A stretch of DNA of 64,000 nt from assembly GCF_018531495.1 (NCBI RefSeq), contig NZ_JAHDTI010000002.1, forward strand, positions 1,054,001-1,118,000, in the 5' to 3' direction. Source of the stretch: Nonomuraea sediminis. GTDB lineage: Bacteria; Actinomycetota; Actinomycetes; Streptosporangiales; Streptosporangiaceae. The translations under genes and the position numbers were made by a program. Below, piece by piece: positions 34,758-42,328 of this stretch. Position 1 is the stretch's first letter. Every line of letters begins with the position of its first letter. The notes beneath the pieces were generated by a model. The model saw only the letters and a list, made by a program, of their open reading frames with translations. It was not told the origin of the DNA and did no database searches.

Positions 34758-35303
34758 ATGATTTTCGCGGTCATCATCGGTTGCGAGGTCGGCTTCTGGG
34801 TGCTGCTCCTCCTCGGCCTCGCCAGCCGCTACCTCTGGCGGCGCCGCCGGCTCAGCACCGCGCTGCTGCTCGCCGTACCCCTGCTGGACGTGATCCTCCT
34901 GGTGGCGGCCGTCATCGACATGCGCGGCGGCGCCGTCGCCGACGTCCGCCACGGCCTGGCCGCCGCGTACCTCGCCTACTCCATCGTTTTCGGTCACCGT
35001 ACGATCCGCTGGGCAGATGCCAAATTCCACCACCGCTTCGCCGGCGGCCCGCCACCCTGGAAGCCCCCCTCCGGCGGCATGGTCCGCGCCCGGTACGAAT
35101 GGGGCATCTGGCTACGCATCGTCCTCGCCTACGGCATCGCCTGCGCCCTCCTGCTCGGCCTGGTCTGGCTCGTCGACGACCCCTCCAGGACGGGGGCACT
35201 GGTGGACTTCATGTACGGCATGCTCAAGGTGCCCGTGATCGCCCTCCTGTGGCCGATCAGCTACACCCTCTGGCCCAAGAAGCCCCGTCCGGAGAGCACC
35301 TGA
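34758..35303 (+). CDS. Integral membrane protein of unknown function
   Basis: This 181-residue protein has four to five hydrophobic helices and a cytosolic loop (WADAKFHHRFAGGPPPWKPPSGG) between helices three and four. This layout is common among actinomycete membrane proteins of unknown role. It is divergent from the histidine kinase gene and just upstream of tRNA-Arg. No catalytic motif is seen. Confidence 0.65.
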   Translation: MIFAVIIGCEVGFWVLLLLGLASRYLWRRRRLSTALLLAVPLLDVILLVAAVIDMRGGAVADVRHGLAAAYLAYSIVFGHRTIRWADAKFHHRFAGGPPPWKPPSGGMVRARYEWGIWLRIVLAYGIACALLLGLVWLVDDPSRTGALVDFMYGMLKVPVIALLWPISYTLWPKKPRPEST

Positions 35304-35359
35304 GCGGATAAGTGGTTCGAGGCACTGGGCGGGAGCCGCTATGCTTACTTAAGCACCGA

Positions 35360-35432
35360 GCGGCCGTAGCTCAATGGATAGAGCATCTGACTACGGATCA
35401 GAAGGTTACGGGTTCGACTCCTGTCGGCCGCG
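35360..35432 (+). tRNA. tRNA-Arg (ACG anticodon), left attachment site
   Basis: The cloverleaf is complete: acceptor GCGGCCG/CGGCCGC, anticodon loop CTACGGA giving ACG, T-loop TTCGACT. The 3' half from 35391 onward is duplicated at 40897-40938 with one mismatch, so this gene is the integration target of the island to its right and remains intact. Confidence 0.96.
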
Positions 35433-35441
35433 CTCCAGCTC

Positions 35442-35474
35442 AAAGGCCCTCTGGGATCATCCCGGAGGGCCTTT
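35442..35474. terminator. tRNA-Arg terminator
   Basis: AAAGGCCCTC (35442-35451) pairs with GAGGGCCTTT (35465-35474), followed by further T residues. It begins 10 bp after the tRNA. Confidence 0.85.
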
Positions 35475-35483
35475 TTCGTGGCC

Positions 35484-35509
35484 GTACAGCAGCGTTGTAC
35501 AGCAACGCG
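35484..35509. repeat. Island repeat copy 1 (possible integrase arm site)
   Basis: GTACAGCAGC and GTACAGCAAC follow each other with 3 bp between. Related pairs occur at 37042 and 40790. This copy is about 50 bp inside the left end of the island. Such paired repeats near att sites are where tyrosine recombinases bind with their arm domain (inference). Confidence 0.5.
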
Positions 35510-35560
35510 ACCCTACACAGACGGTCTCCTACGACATCAGAAGGAAGCCGGCCACCTTGC

Positions 35561-36295
35561 TCAGGCACCACCGAGGCCCTCTCGCAGGCGGTGAACCCAG
35601 TCCGCAGGGAAGACCTGCTCGAGTCGATCCCTGCTGATCTCCAGCATCCCTTCTTTCGCCAAGGGGAGAAGGGCGCCGTCTTGGACGGCCTTGTGATCCT
35701 CGGGTGCCGGGCAGATCAGGACGGCGAGGATCCGGCATGTCCGTTGAAGTTCCTTGTCGATGCCAGGAACGGAGATCATGCTCTTGATGGGCTCCCATGC
35801 TGTCCGTACGGCAAGACCTACCAGTGCTTCGAGGAGTGGGCTGCGACGCTCGGCCTTGCGGGACTGCATGATGACCGTCGTCACGTACTCCGGTATTTGG
35901 TCCAGGGCTTTCGAAAATTTCTCGATGGCCTCCGCCAAGGCGACAAGGAGATCGCACCAGAAGTGATTGGTGAGTCGTCTTCTGGCCTCTCGTGGCTTGC
36001 TGCCGCCGAACCTCTTATCGAGCTCCTGGATTACAGGGCCAGCTAGGACGTCTCCGACTTCCTGGATGCGTTCGATAGCGCCGGGGTTTTCGGATAGCCA
36101 GTCAACGAGATCGACTGTGGCACTATCGGTGGCAGCTGCTTTTCTCCGCTTGGATGGCTCTCGTCGTCCTCTGGGAGGTTGGGTTGCGGCCCAGTCGGTT
36201 TCGGTTCTCGTTGATCGGGCTGGGGCGATCGACGCCGAGGCCCTCCTTCGTCGGGCCCCGGCACCGGATGGCCAGGGCTGGTGTGACAGCAGCAT
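35561..36295 (-). CDS. Unrecognised protein carried by the island
   Basis: This frame of about 244 codons encodes a basic N-terminal region (RRGRREPSKRRKAA-like) followed by an alpha-helical region (DLVDWLSENPGAIERIQEV, then NHFWCDLLVALAEAIEKF) with no known motif and no membrane segment. ATG 36295 is a guess because no good ribosome site is present, and GTG codons a little upstream are alternatives. Codon use looks genuine across the last 200 codons. The function is unknown. Confidence 0.5.
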   Translation of the reverse strand: MLLSHQPWPSGAGARRRRASASIAPARSTRTETDWAATQPPRGRREPSKRRKAAATDSATVDLVDWLSENPGAIERIQEVGDVLAGPVIQELDKRFGGSKPREARRRLTNHFWCDLLVALAEAIEKFSKALDQIPEYVTTVIMQSRKAERRSPLLEALVGLAVRTAWEPIKSMISVPGIDKELQRTCRILAVLICPAPEDHKAVQDGALLPLAKEGMLEISRDRLEQVFPADWVHRLREGLGGA

Positions 36296-36640
36296 CACAG
36301 CAACATCCACACGTAGCGACACATCCGCGCCACCGTACACGCGCGGGTGAGCGGCGGGGCGAGTCACGCGGCTCATGAGGCGGCGCGCTTCGAGGACGAC
36401 TACTCGGACGAGGGCGCCTGAGCGTTGCTGGTGGGCCAGTCCGGATCGGTGACCGAGTTGTTCAAGTACAACGGGTTTCACGGCACTATTCCGTTCCACT
36501 GGAACACCATTCATGCGCTGGCTTGCCTGCGCACCGTCTCCCTGGTCGAGCAGAACAGGGCACATAAGACCCCACAGCGCCGTACTGTTCTGGAACGCAG
36601 CAAGATTCCACCTCGATTCCAGCTTCTGCGAGGAGCAACG

Positions 36641-36952
36641 ATGAAGGACTTCGATCCTCTGACAGTTCCAGACGACATCGCTAGCCCCATGATGAAGTAC
36701 GTAGAGAACCAAGATCTGCAACGAGGCGATTGGCAATCTCCCCGAGCAGGTGAGATGCCTGCCCCTCCCTGGCCCGATCAGGACAACCCGACGCTTCGCT
36801 TCCTGCTGTGGAAAGCCGACCAACGAGTCAGGAACGGGATGCCGCCCTCTCAAGTGATGTTGGATCTGGCGGTTCACGCCTGGTTTGAGGGCGGAATCGA
36901 AGGCTACGACCGCGGCCAGCGAGATGCCCGCAAACCTCGATCTGTCGGTTGA
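36641..36952 (+). CDS. Small unrecognised protein carried by the island
   Basis: This 103-residue acidic protein begins MKDFDPLTVPDDIASPMMKY and ends in FEGGIEGYDRGQRDARKP. An AGGAG at ideal distance from ATG 36641 supports it as a real gene, although its GC content is lower than that of the chromosome. It has no membrane segment or known domain. It lies between the divergent unknown gene and the middle repeat. Confidence 0.6.
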   Translation: MKDFDPLTVPDDIASPMMKYVENQDLQRGDWQSPRAGEMPAPPWPDQDNPTLRFLLWKADQRVRNGMPPSQVMLDLAVHAWFEGGIEGYDRGQRDARKPRSVG

Positions 36953-37041
36953 TGTTCGGGGCGTTCGATCGCTACAACAGCGGGCCCGCGGCTCACTGGG
37001 GTCTCACGTCCTCGTTAGGCATTCGAGTCGAGCGGTGTGCT

Positions 37042-37067
37042 GTACAGCAGCCGATACAGCAACGCCC
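37042..37067. repeat. Island repeat copy 2 (possible integrase arm site)
   Basis: GTACAGCAGC is followed after 3 bp by a variant second unit ATACAGCAAC. It lies about 80 bp to the left of the tRNA-Thr fragment, mirroring the position of copy 3 relative to the tRNA-Arg fragment. Confidence 0.5.
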
Positions 37068-37147
37068 GTGCACACTGCCTGATCGCGTCAGCCCACGCCA
37101 TACAACTGACCAGCGGTGAAGCGGTGTGAGCAGGTTCTTGCCCCTCC

Positions 37148-37189
37148 CTTGTAAACAGAAGGTCAGGGGTTCGATTCCCCTCGTTGGCT
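37148..37189 (+). repeat. tRNA-Thr (TGT) 3'-half, probable attachment-site scar
   Basis: The sequence runs from the anticodon loop CTTGTAA through the T-arm (GGGGTTCGATTCCCC) to the acceptor 3' strand, and is 42 bp long. No 5' half precedes it, so it cannot be a functional tRNA. It has the same length and the same first base, in tRNA numbering, as the tRNA-Arg copy at 40897. Confidence 0.8.
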
Positions 37190-37197
37190 CTGCAGCT

Positions 37198-37233
37198 GAA
37201 AGGCCCTTTCCAGTGAGCAGGAGAGGGCCTTTT
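37198..37233. terminator. Hairpin after the tRNA-Thr fragment
   Basis: AAAGGCCCT pairs with AGGGCCTTT, followed by a T. It sits in the same relative position as the hairpins after the two tRNA-Arg tails, so it was probably carried along with the tRNA-Thr end. Confidence 0.75.
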
Positions 37234-37274
37234 CCGGCTCACCCCAGCCTGACGTGAAGACGTAGGTGTCCTTG

Positions 37275-37600
37275 CCCTGGCGACCTGTTGGAACACTTCT
37301 CGCACAGCCTCGAACCCTAGGCGCTGGCGGGCTTGAGTGATCGCGCCGCGGGTCAGTGCCTCCCAGCATGCTCGTCGGCTTCTCCGCAACCTCCTCATAG
37401 TCATCGTCGGGGTACAGGCACAGCGCGATCAGCAGGTAGACGACCACATACGCGGGAGCTTACGTACACGCCGCTCCCGACATCCATGCGCGGCGATGGC
37501 CGCGTTCAGGACCTGGCGGGGGATCAACGACGTCAACGCGCCGACCGCGATCAGATCCGTCATTCGTCCCGCACTGCTCCCGGTCCCGACATGATCACCA
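37275..37600 (-). pseudogene. IS4-family transposase, N-terminal remnant
   Basis: Three consecutive minus-strand pieces in different frames together match the IS4 transposase N-terminal domain: MTDLIAVGALTSLIPRQVL with RRVRKLP, then VVYLLIALCLYPDDDYEEVAEK, then GAITQARQRLGFEAVREVFQQVA. At least two frameshifts separate them and the catalytic DDE part is absent. Confidence 0.7.
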
Positions 37601-38094
37601 GGCGAAGCCACCAGCAAGATCACTATCTAACGGCATTGGACGCCGGGGCCGTGCCGGACGTAACCGTCGATGGCGCGAGGAAGACGCGGCGGTTGGCGCA
37701 AGCGTGTTCTCGGTCGGTACCTACGGAAGCGATCCGTATCGATGCGCATGAATTGACGGGCGAGGAAACCCGGCGGGGCGATAATCTCAGGTATTTCTCA
37801 GTAAAATATCCCCGCGAATTTCAGGGCACAGCAAAACCTAGCATTCTACGGTTCCTGGAGATTGACGCCGGGGATACCGCGAAGGTGGGACATAATTGAC
37901 TATGCATCTATCTCCGGTGATATGAGTGGCAACATTGCACATCCAGTGGTTTTGCGTTGCTTCGGTCAGTTCAGGAAAACGCTCTGGATCGGGTTTCAGC
38001 GCATCGGCGCAGTCGAATTCCGGCGACGGTCGGCGCTGGTGAACGTGCCGGAGCGGTCTGTCACCTTCCTTCAAACTTGATCAGGAGGAGGATC
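37601..38094. other. AT-richer stretch without a recognised gene
   Basis: About 490 bp with visibly lower GC than the rest of the window, inside the island. Short frames on both strands have no ribosome sites or family motifs. A strong AGGAGGAGG lies at its right end and belongs to the frame at 38095. Confidence 0.4.
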
Positions 38095-38329
38095 ATGTAC
38101 CCGGCGCAGAAGACCAACCTGGACCACCGATTGGCCGCCGACCTCGCCTGGCATCCCGCCGGCTCCACAAAACAGGCCGGTGCCCAGGCGCCCGCGACGG
38201 CGCAGACGCCACTCCGCCACCACCGGCGACTACCGGCCGACCCATCCGGACTTCAGGGCACCGGAGTTCACCCACTGGGGCAACGTCACCCCATTGCTGC
38301 TCCATACCGGCCACCAGTTCTGTGGGTAG
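38095..38329 (+). pseudogene. Vanadium-haloperoxidase/PAP2-like fragment (tentative)
   Basis: ATG 38095 has an excellent ribosome site (GGAGGAGGATC), but the frame soon loses sense. A second frame from about 38222 reads DYRPTHPDFRAPEFTHWGNVTPLLLHTGHQF and stops at 38329. That resembles the pre-catalytic region of bacterial vanadium-haloperoxidase-like proteins. The catalytic region is missing. It is probably a frameshifted, truncated gene. Confidence 0.4.
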
Positions 38330-38402
38330 CCCGGCGTGCTATCTCGCAATGTCGATGCCGATTCGCGCTGAATGGATCGGCACTCCAGCCATCGAGAGGG
38401 AT

Positions 38403-38918
38403 ATGAGTATGAGTCACGATATTCATCCCCGCATACCGCGCCTACCGGCCCTGATCGGCATACTTGCTCTGATCGACGTACTTGGTCTGGTCACCGCTTG
38501 CGGCGGCTCGCCGCACCGCGGCCCGGCGTCCGCCGGGATCACCCCGGGCGCCGGCCAGAACCTGCCCGGCATGCCCGGCGGCACCGGCTCGGCATCTGCC
38601 ATCCCGGGGATGCCCAACACGGCCACAGCCGCACCCACAGGCAGCGCGCCGGCCACGGCGGTGGGCCCGAACTCCGTGGCGATCAAGAATTTCGCCTTCC
38701 AGCCCGCTGCGCTGACCGTCAAGGCAGGCACTACGGTGACCTGGACCAACCAGGACCCTGAACCGCACACTGTGACGAGCCAGGGCCAGGGTCCGCTCCA
38801 CTCCACCGCACTGGCGTCCGGTGCCCGCTACCCCTACAAGTTCACCACGCCGGGCACCTACAAGTACCAGTGCAGCATCCACCCGTTCATGACCGCCACT
38901 GTGACGGTGACCCAGTGA
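38403..38918 (+). CDS. Cupredoxin (plastocyanin-like) copper lipoprotein
   Basis: This 171-residue protein has a signal with lipobox LVTAC, a Gly/Pro/Met-rich linker and a C-terminal type I copper domain. The ligands are His in PEPHTVTS and Cys, His and Met in YQCSIHPFM. It should sit on the outer membrane face and carry an electron or bind copper. GAGAGG precedes ATG 38403. Its stop overlaps the GTG of the metallophosphoesterase gene, so the two exported proteins are made together. Confidence 0.9.
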   Translation: MSMSHDIHPRIPRLPALIGILALIDVLGLVTACGGSPHRGPASAGITPGAGQNLPGMPGGTGSASAIPGMPNTATAAPTGSAPATAVGPNSVAIKNFAFQPAALTVKAGTTVTWTNQDPEPHTVTSQGQGPLHSTALASGARYPYKFTTPGTYKYQCSIHPFMTATVTVTQ

Positions 38919-39883
38919 CCGGCCCTATCGATCCACGTGGAGCCGAGCCGACGCCGGAACACGGGATGACTCGCCGCCAACTGCTGCGCCACACCAGCTG
39001 GTTCGGCGCCGCCGTGGTCTTGACGGTGGCCGACGGCAAAGTGATCAGCAGCATCGCAGACAGCCAGGACAGCGCCGCCGCACAGGCCGCCGCCGCCCCT
39101 GGCGCGCTGCGGTTCGTGCAGATTTCCGACAGCCACATCGGCTTCACCGGCGCCGCCAACACCGACGTGACCCAAACGTTCACCGAAGCTCTCAATCAGG
39201 TCAACAGCCTGGGCTTCCAGCCCGACTTCGTCATGCACAGTGGCGACCTCACCCACCTGTCCACCCCGGGCCAGTTCGACCAGGTAAAACAGATGTTGAC
39301 CGGCCTGCGTACCGGTCGCGTCTTCACGGTGCCCGGGGAACACGACTCGATCGGCGACGCCGGACATGCGTACCGGCAGCGATTCGCCGCAGACACCCTC
39401 GGCGACGGCTGGTACAGCTTCGACACCCATGGTGTCCACTTCATCGCTCTGGTCAACACCCTGCACATGGAGCGTCTCGGGCACCTTGGCCCCGACCAGA
39501 TCGACTTCGTCCGCAAAGACGTCGCTGGTCTATCGGCTGACACTCCCATCGTGGTGTTCAGCCATATCCCGCTGTTCGCCATGTACCCGGCCTGGGGCTG
39601 GGGCACCGATGACGCCATCAAGGTCCTAAGCATGCTACGCCGCTTCTCCTCTGTGACCTGCCTGAACGGCCACGTGCACCAGCTGTTCACCAAGACCGAA
39701 GGCAACGTCACCTTTCACAGCGCCACCACCACCGCCTACCCACTGCCCAAACCGGGCATCGGACCGGGACCCATCCCGCAGGTGGTACCAGCCGGCCGCC
39801 TCAAGGACGCACTGGGCATCCGTACTGTCACCTACCGTAAGGGCGTAGGCGGCCTGGCCGTCACCGACCACAAGCTGACATGA
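38915..39883 (+). CDS. Tat-exported calcineurin-like metallophosphoesterase
   Basis: This 322-residue protein has a twin-arginine signal (TRRQLLRHTSW, Arg20-Arg21, then a hydrophobic stretch). The metallophosphoesterase motifs follow: ISDSHIG, HSGDLTH, PGEHD, SHIPLF and NGHVHQ. The usual GNHD is GEHD here, so one metal ligand is changed. It should act outside the cell on a phosphoester. GTG 38915 overlaps the cupredoxin stop. Confidence 0.88.
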   Translation: MTGPIDPRGAEPTPEHGMTRRQLLRHTSWFGAAVVLTVADGKVISSIADSQDSAAAQAAAAPGALRFVQISDSHIGFTGAANTDVTQTFTEALNQVNSLGFQPDFVMHSGDLTHLSTPGQFDQVKQMLTGLRTGRVFTVPGEHDSIGDAGHAYRQRFAADTLGDGWYSFDTHGVHFIALVNTLHMERLGHLGPDQIDFVRKDVAGLSADTPIVVFSHIPLFAMYPAWGWGTDDAIKVLSMLRRFSSVTCLNGHVHQLFTKTEGNVTFHSATTTAYPLPKPGIGPGPIPQVVPAGRLKDALGIRTVTYRKGVGGLAVTDHKLT

Positions 39884-39937
39884 AGGCGTCCGCCGCCATC
39901 GCGCCCCGCCTGAGCAGGGCCGCCGCGTCTGCAAGGC

Positions 39938-40135
39938 CGGTATCTGGACGAGGACGACCGGATCGTCATCGCCGACCGGTTACGCGAGAAGGTCTCGGTC
40001 CGGGCCATCGCCGCCGATCTTGGCCATGCGGCCTCCACGATCAGCCGGAAAATCAGGCGCAACTGCTACCCCGACAGCGACGACTACCGTCCGCACGCGG
40101 CTCAGGCTCGGGCTCGCCGTCCGCGGCCCAACTGA
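39938..40135 (+). pseudogene. IS30-family transposase N-terminal remnant
   Basis: A 65-codon frame reads RYLDEDDRIVIADRLREKVSVRAIAADLGH followed by STISRKIRRN and DYRPHAAQARARRPRP. This is the HTH_38 DNA-binding head of IS30 transposases. It has no start codon and the catalytic domain is missing. Confidence 0.75.
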
Positions 40136-40366
40136 TGCTGACCCACGGGTTGCCAGTGCGGACCGAATCCACATCAGGCTGGCCTATCACAACGGGATCA
40201 TCGCCCTGACCTTCCGAATGGGACTTCCCGGGTTACCGGCGGTGATCGTCCCTGCGATCCTGACCGTGAATCTCTTCTCCGTCATGGGCAACCGGATGTC
40301 CGACGTCTGGAGCCTAGAATTCCGGCGCTGTTGCCGCCCGTGCGACGTACATACACCGGACTTTTC

Positions 40367-40669
40367 CTACTGATCCGCGGAATGTCGCAAGATCCAGACT
40401 GCCAGCTGGGTCCGGTCACGCAGACCGAGCTTGCGTAGACGGTTGGAGATGTGGTTCTTGGCCGTGCCTTCGGTTATGTGCGACTGTCGAGCGATCTCAC
40501 GATTGGACGCGCCCAATCCGATAAGCATCGCGATCTCGTACTCGCGCTCGGAGAGCCCGCTGCCTACCCTGATCGACGCCGGATCGTCGCTCGCGACGTC
40601 GGAAGGGTGCGTGGCTGGTTCACTGGCTGCGGCGGGCGGGTCCGCTTGTTCGCGCAGGGCCGCCACCAC
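40367..40669 (-). pseudogene. LuxR-type output-domain fragment of a response regulator
   Basis: About 100 codons encode a NarL/LuxR helix-turn-helix (LSEREYEIAMLIGLGASNREIARQSHITEGTAKNHISNRL) after a short linker. The receiver domain is gone. The frame upstream of GTG 40669 closes within about 30 codons. It could be translated as a stand-alone DNA-binding domain but more likely is a relic at the right end of the island. Confidence 0.6.
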
Positions 40670-40788
40670 GCGTTCAGCCGCAAGGCCGCCCAGCCACCCC
40701 TGGAGGTACTCAACGAGTCCCTCTCAACCCAAACGACCGCATGGGCTACGCCCATAAGGCGGCTGTCCGGAACCACCGTGGCCCCTCA

Positions 40789-40814
40789 TGTACAGCAGCG
40801 CCATACAGCAACAC
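40789..40814. repeat. Island repeat copy 3 (possible integrase arm site)
   Basis: GTACAGCAGC then ATACAGCAAC after 3 bp, about 85 bp to the left of the right-hand tRNA-Arg fragment. The spacing and orientation match copy 2 relative to the tRNA-Thr fragment. Confidence 0.5.
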
Positions 40815-40896
40815 CGCCATACGCGACCGCGTGCTACCGATCAGCATCCACTGCGTGACCAGGACGGGAAGCCGTTGACAGGGCATCCGCCTTTCC

Positions 40897-40938
40897 CTAC
40901 GGATCAGAAAGTTACGGGTTCGACTCCTGTCGGCCGCG
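40897..40938 (+). repeat. Right attachment site: 42-bp copy of the tRNA-Arg 3' half
   Basis: It is identical to 35391-35432 except for one G-to-A change in the variable region. It starts at the first base of the anticodon loop and ends at the discriminator base. Only 42 of 73 bases are present, so it is not a tRNA gene. Confidence 0.9.
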
Positions 40939-40947
40939 CACAGCTGA

Positions 40948-40983
40948 AAGGCCCGCTACCAGGGACATCCTGGAGCGGGCCTT
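40948..40983. terminator. Hairpin after the right attachment site
   Basis: AAGGCCCGCT (40948-40957) pairs with AGCGGGCCTT (40974-40983), and inside it CCAGG pairs with CCTGG. This may be the original downstream sequence of the tRNA target in the donor or recipient. Confidence 0.75.
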
Positions 40984-41215
40984 CGTGTTTGTCAGGACAA
41001 TCTCGCGATCTTTCTAACACCTTTGCTAACAGGGCCTATTCGCCGATGGCCTGAGCAAAGACGGCCAGCTGGACCTTGCGTCTGGCGGTCTCCTTGGTCG
41101 CCGAGGGCGCCGTCACCACTGCCGCCATCTCCGACACCCGGACCGCCCACCAGGCCCGCGATGCCGCCCGTACCCTACTTGGCCGTCGGCCGTCGTCCTG
41201 GCGCGTACTTCCATA
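40984..41215. other. Flank of the island without an intact gene
   Basis: A frame ending near 41220 reads SLVAEGAVTTAAISDTRTAHQARDAARTL with no start. It may be the tail of a lost gene cut by the island. Nothing else is recognised. Confidence 0.4.
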
Positions 41216-41242
41216 CCTACGTACGTAGGAATAGGTACCTAT
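41216..41242. promoter_or_regulatory. Two adjacent perfect palindromes upstream of the DUF5999 gene
   Basis: CCTACGTACGTAGG (41216-41229) and ATAGGTACCTAT (41231-41242) are each self-complementary and separated by one base. They lie about 100 bp before the DUF5999 start. Both contain a central GTAC, so they could be two sites for one dimeric regulator. Confidence 0.6.
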
Positions 41243-41340
41243 ACGGGGATGTATCCCGTCTCGCCTTGGGCATCCTTATGCGCATGCTGGTGACGTCAAT
41301 AAACATGCCATGACATAGGCGAGGACCTAAGGGACGAACC

Positions 41341-41535
41341 ATGTGCCAGCACCAGCCTCCGTGCCCATCCGCGTACGCCTCAGACCACGATGCCGCCTGC
41401 CTGGTGGCCTTCCACCCCGAGCAGGGATGGGGCCTGCTCTGCAACGGCGTGGTCGTCTTCGAGGACACCGGCGAGCTGCTGCCCGACGGGCGCAGCGTCC
41501 CCGCCCACCGCAGCCACTACGGATGTGCGGCATGA
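41341..41535 (+). CDS. DUF5999 family small protein
   Basis: This 64-residue protein begins MCQHQPPCPSAYASDHDAACLV and ends SHYGCAA. The pattern of conserved cysteines, His and the WGLLCNGVVVFEDTGELLPDG core identifies DUF5999, a small actinomycete family of unknown function. It usually sits beside an anti-sigma-like HATPase, as here. AGGGA precedes ATG 41341. The stop overlaps the next start. Confidence 0.85.
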   Translation: MCQHQPPCPSAYASDHDAACLVAFHPEQGWGLLCNGVVVFEDTGELLPDGRSVPAHRSHYGCAA

Positions 41536-42008
41536 ACCAGCCAGCAGTCATGGACGTGAGCACCCGTTGGCAGCTCGACCGGACGCCGGGAACGGCCGAG
41601 TCCCAGCAACTGGTCACTACGGTCCAGGAGCCGCACGATCACTTCGCCTCCTGGCCCCTCTTCCCCACCGCGACCTCGGTACCGCTGGCTCGACGCCTCA
41701 CGCGTGACCGCCTGGTCGAGTGGGGGCTCGACGGGCTGGGCGAGGACGCCGAGCTCCTGGTCAGCGAGCTGGTCACGAACGCGTTGTGCCATGCGGGCGG
41801 ACCGTACCGGCTCACCTTGTGGGCCATCGACGGTCTGCTGCGTTGCGAGGTCGAGGACGGCAACGCCGCCCCGCCGTTCGTCCGGCACGCCGGCCCCGAG
41901 GACGAGCACGGCCGCGGGATGGACGTGCTGGAGCTGATGGCCTGCTGCTGGGGCAGTGAGCGCACGACCGGGGGAAAGATCGTCTGGTTCGAGCTCCCCA
42001 CCGGCTGA
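41532..42008 (+). CDS. HATPase_c protein, RsbW/anti-sigma-like
   Basis: This 158-residue protein has a GHKL ATPase core: the N-box LLVSELVTNALCHAG, the G1-like DGNAAPP and the G2-like HGRGMDVLELMA. These soluble single-domain ATPases act as serine kinases or anti-sigma factors in actinomycetes. Coupling to the DUF5999 gene (ATGA overlap) and the double palindrome upstream suggest a small regulatory cassette. The partner sigma factor is not in the window. Confidence 0.85.
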   Translation: MNQPAVMDVSTRWQLDRTPGTAESQQLVTTVQEPHDHFASWPLFPTATSVPLARRLTRDRLVEWGLDGLGEDAELLVSELVTNALCHAGGPYRLTLWAIDGLLRCEVEDGNAAPPFVRHAGPEDEHGRGMDVLELMACCWGSERTTGGKIVWFELPTG

Positions 42009-42040
42009 TCCCGTGGCAGGGGGAGGAGACGATCGAGGGC

Positions 42041-42136
42041 GTGCCTCACGTGACCACCCGAGATGGCGTCAAGCTGTCTTAGCAGACCCGCGGCAGCGGC
42101 GAGCCCCTCGTCCTGCTGACCAGGCAGGCCGACCCG
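42041..42136 (+). pseudogene. Alpha/beta-hydrolase 5' fragment
   Basis: GTG 42041 follows GGGAGGAG at some distance and reads VPHVTTRDGVKLS, an in-frame TAG, then QTRGSGEPLVLL. This is the usual opening of an alpha/beta hydrolase. The rest of the gene is absent, and the remaining bases up to 42328 hold nothing recognised. Confidence 0.55.
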
Positions 42137-42328
42137 CCCGGGTCCGCGCGCCGGCGCTGGGCTGCAGCTCGCCCGGCGGCGCCCACGGCGCCGAGCGGAG
42201 CAACGAGGTCCGCGAGTCACTGGCCCAGCCGCACGCGTGCCCCGGACCCTTGGTGACCTTGATGCCCGCGACCCGCGACCGGCGGCATGAAGCCTGGTCA
42301 AAGGGGGCTGCGGGCGGTCGCGCACGTG

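Larger units (their letters stand above)
35391..40938. mobile_element. Composite integrated island at tRNA-Arg
   Basis: The 42-bp direct repeats at 35391-35432 (inside tRNA-Arg) and 40897-40938 bound about 5.5 kb. The interior holds unrecognised genes, IS4 and IS30 remnants, a haloperoxidase-like fragment, a LuxR fragment, a cupredoxin/metallophosphoesterase pair and a tRNA-Thr 3' fragment that divides it into two segments. No integrase gene survives inside. It is therefore a decayed and probably immobile element. Confidence 0.75.

Noticed and set aside
35442..40983. CRISPR array suggested by repeated short motifs in the island
   Set aside because: Only three copies kilobases apart with no regular spacers and no cas genes. 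They associate with tRNA tails instead.
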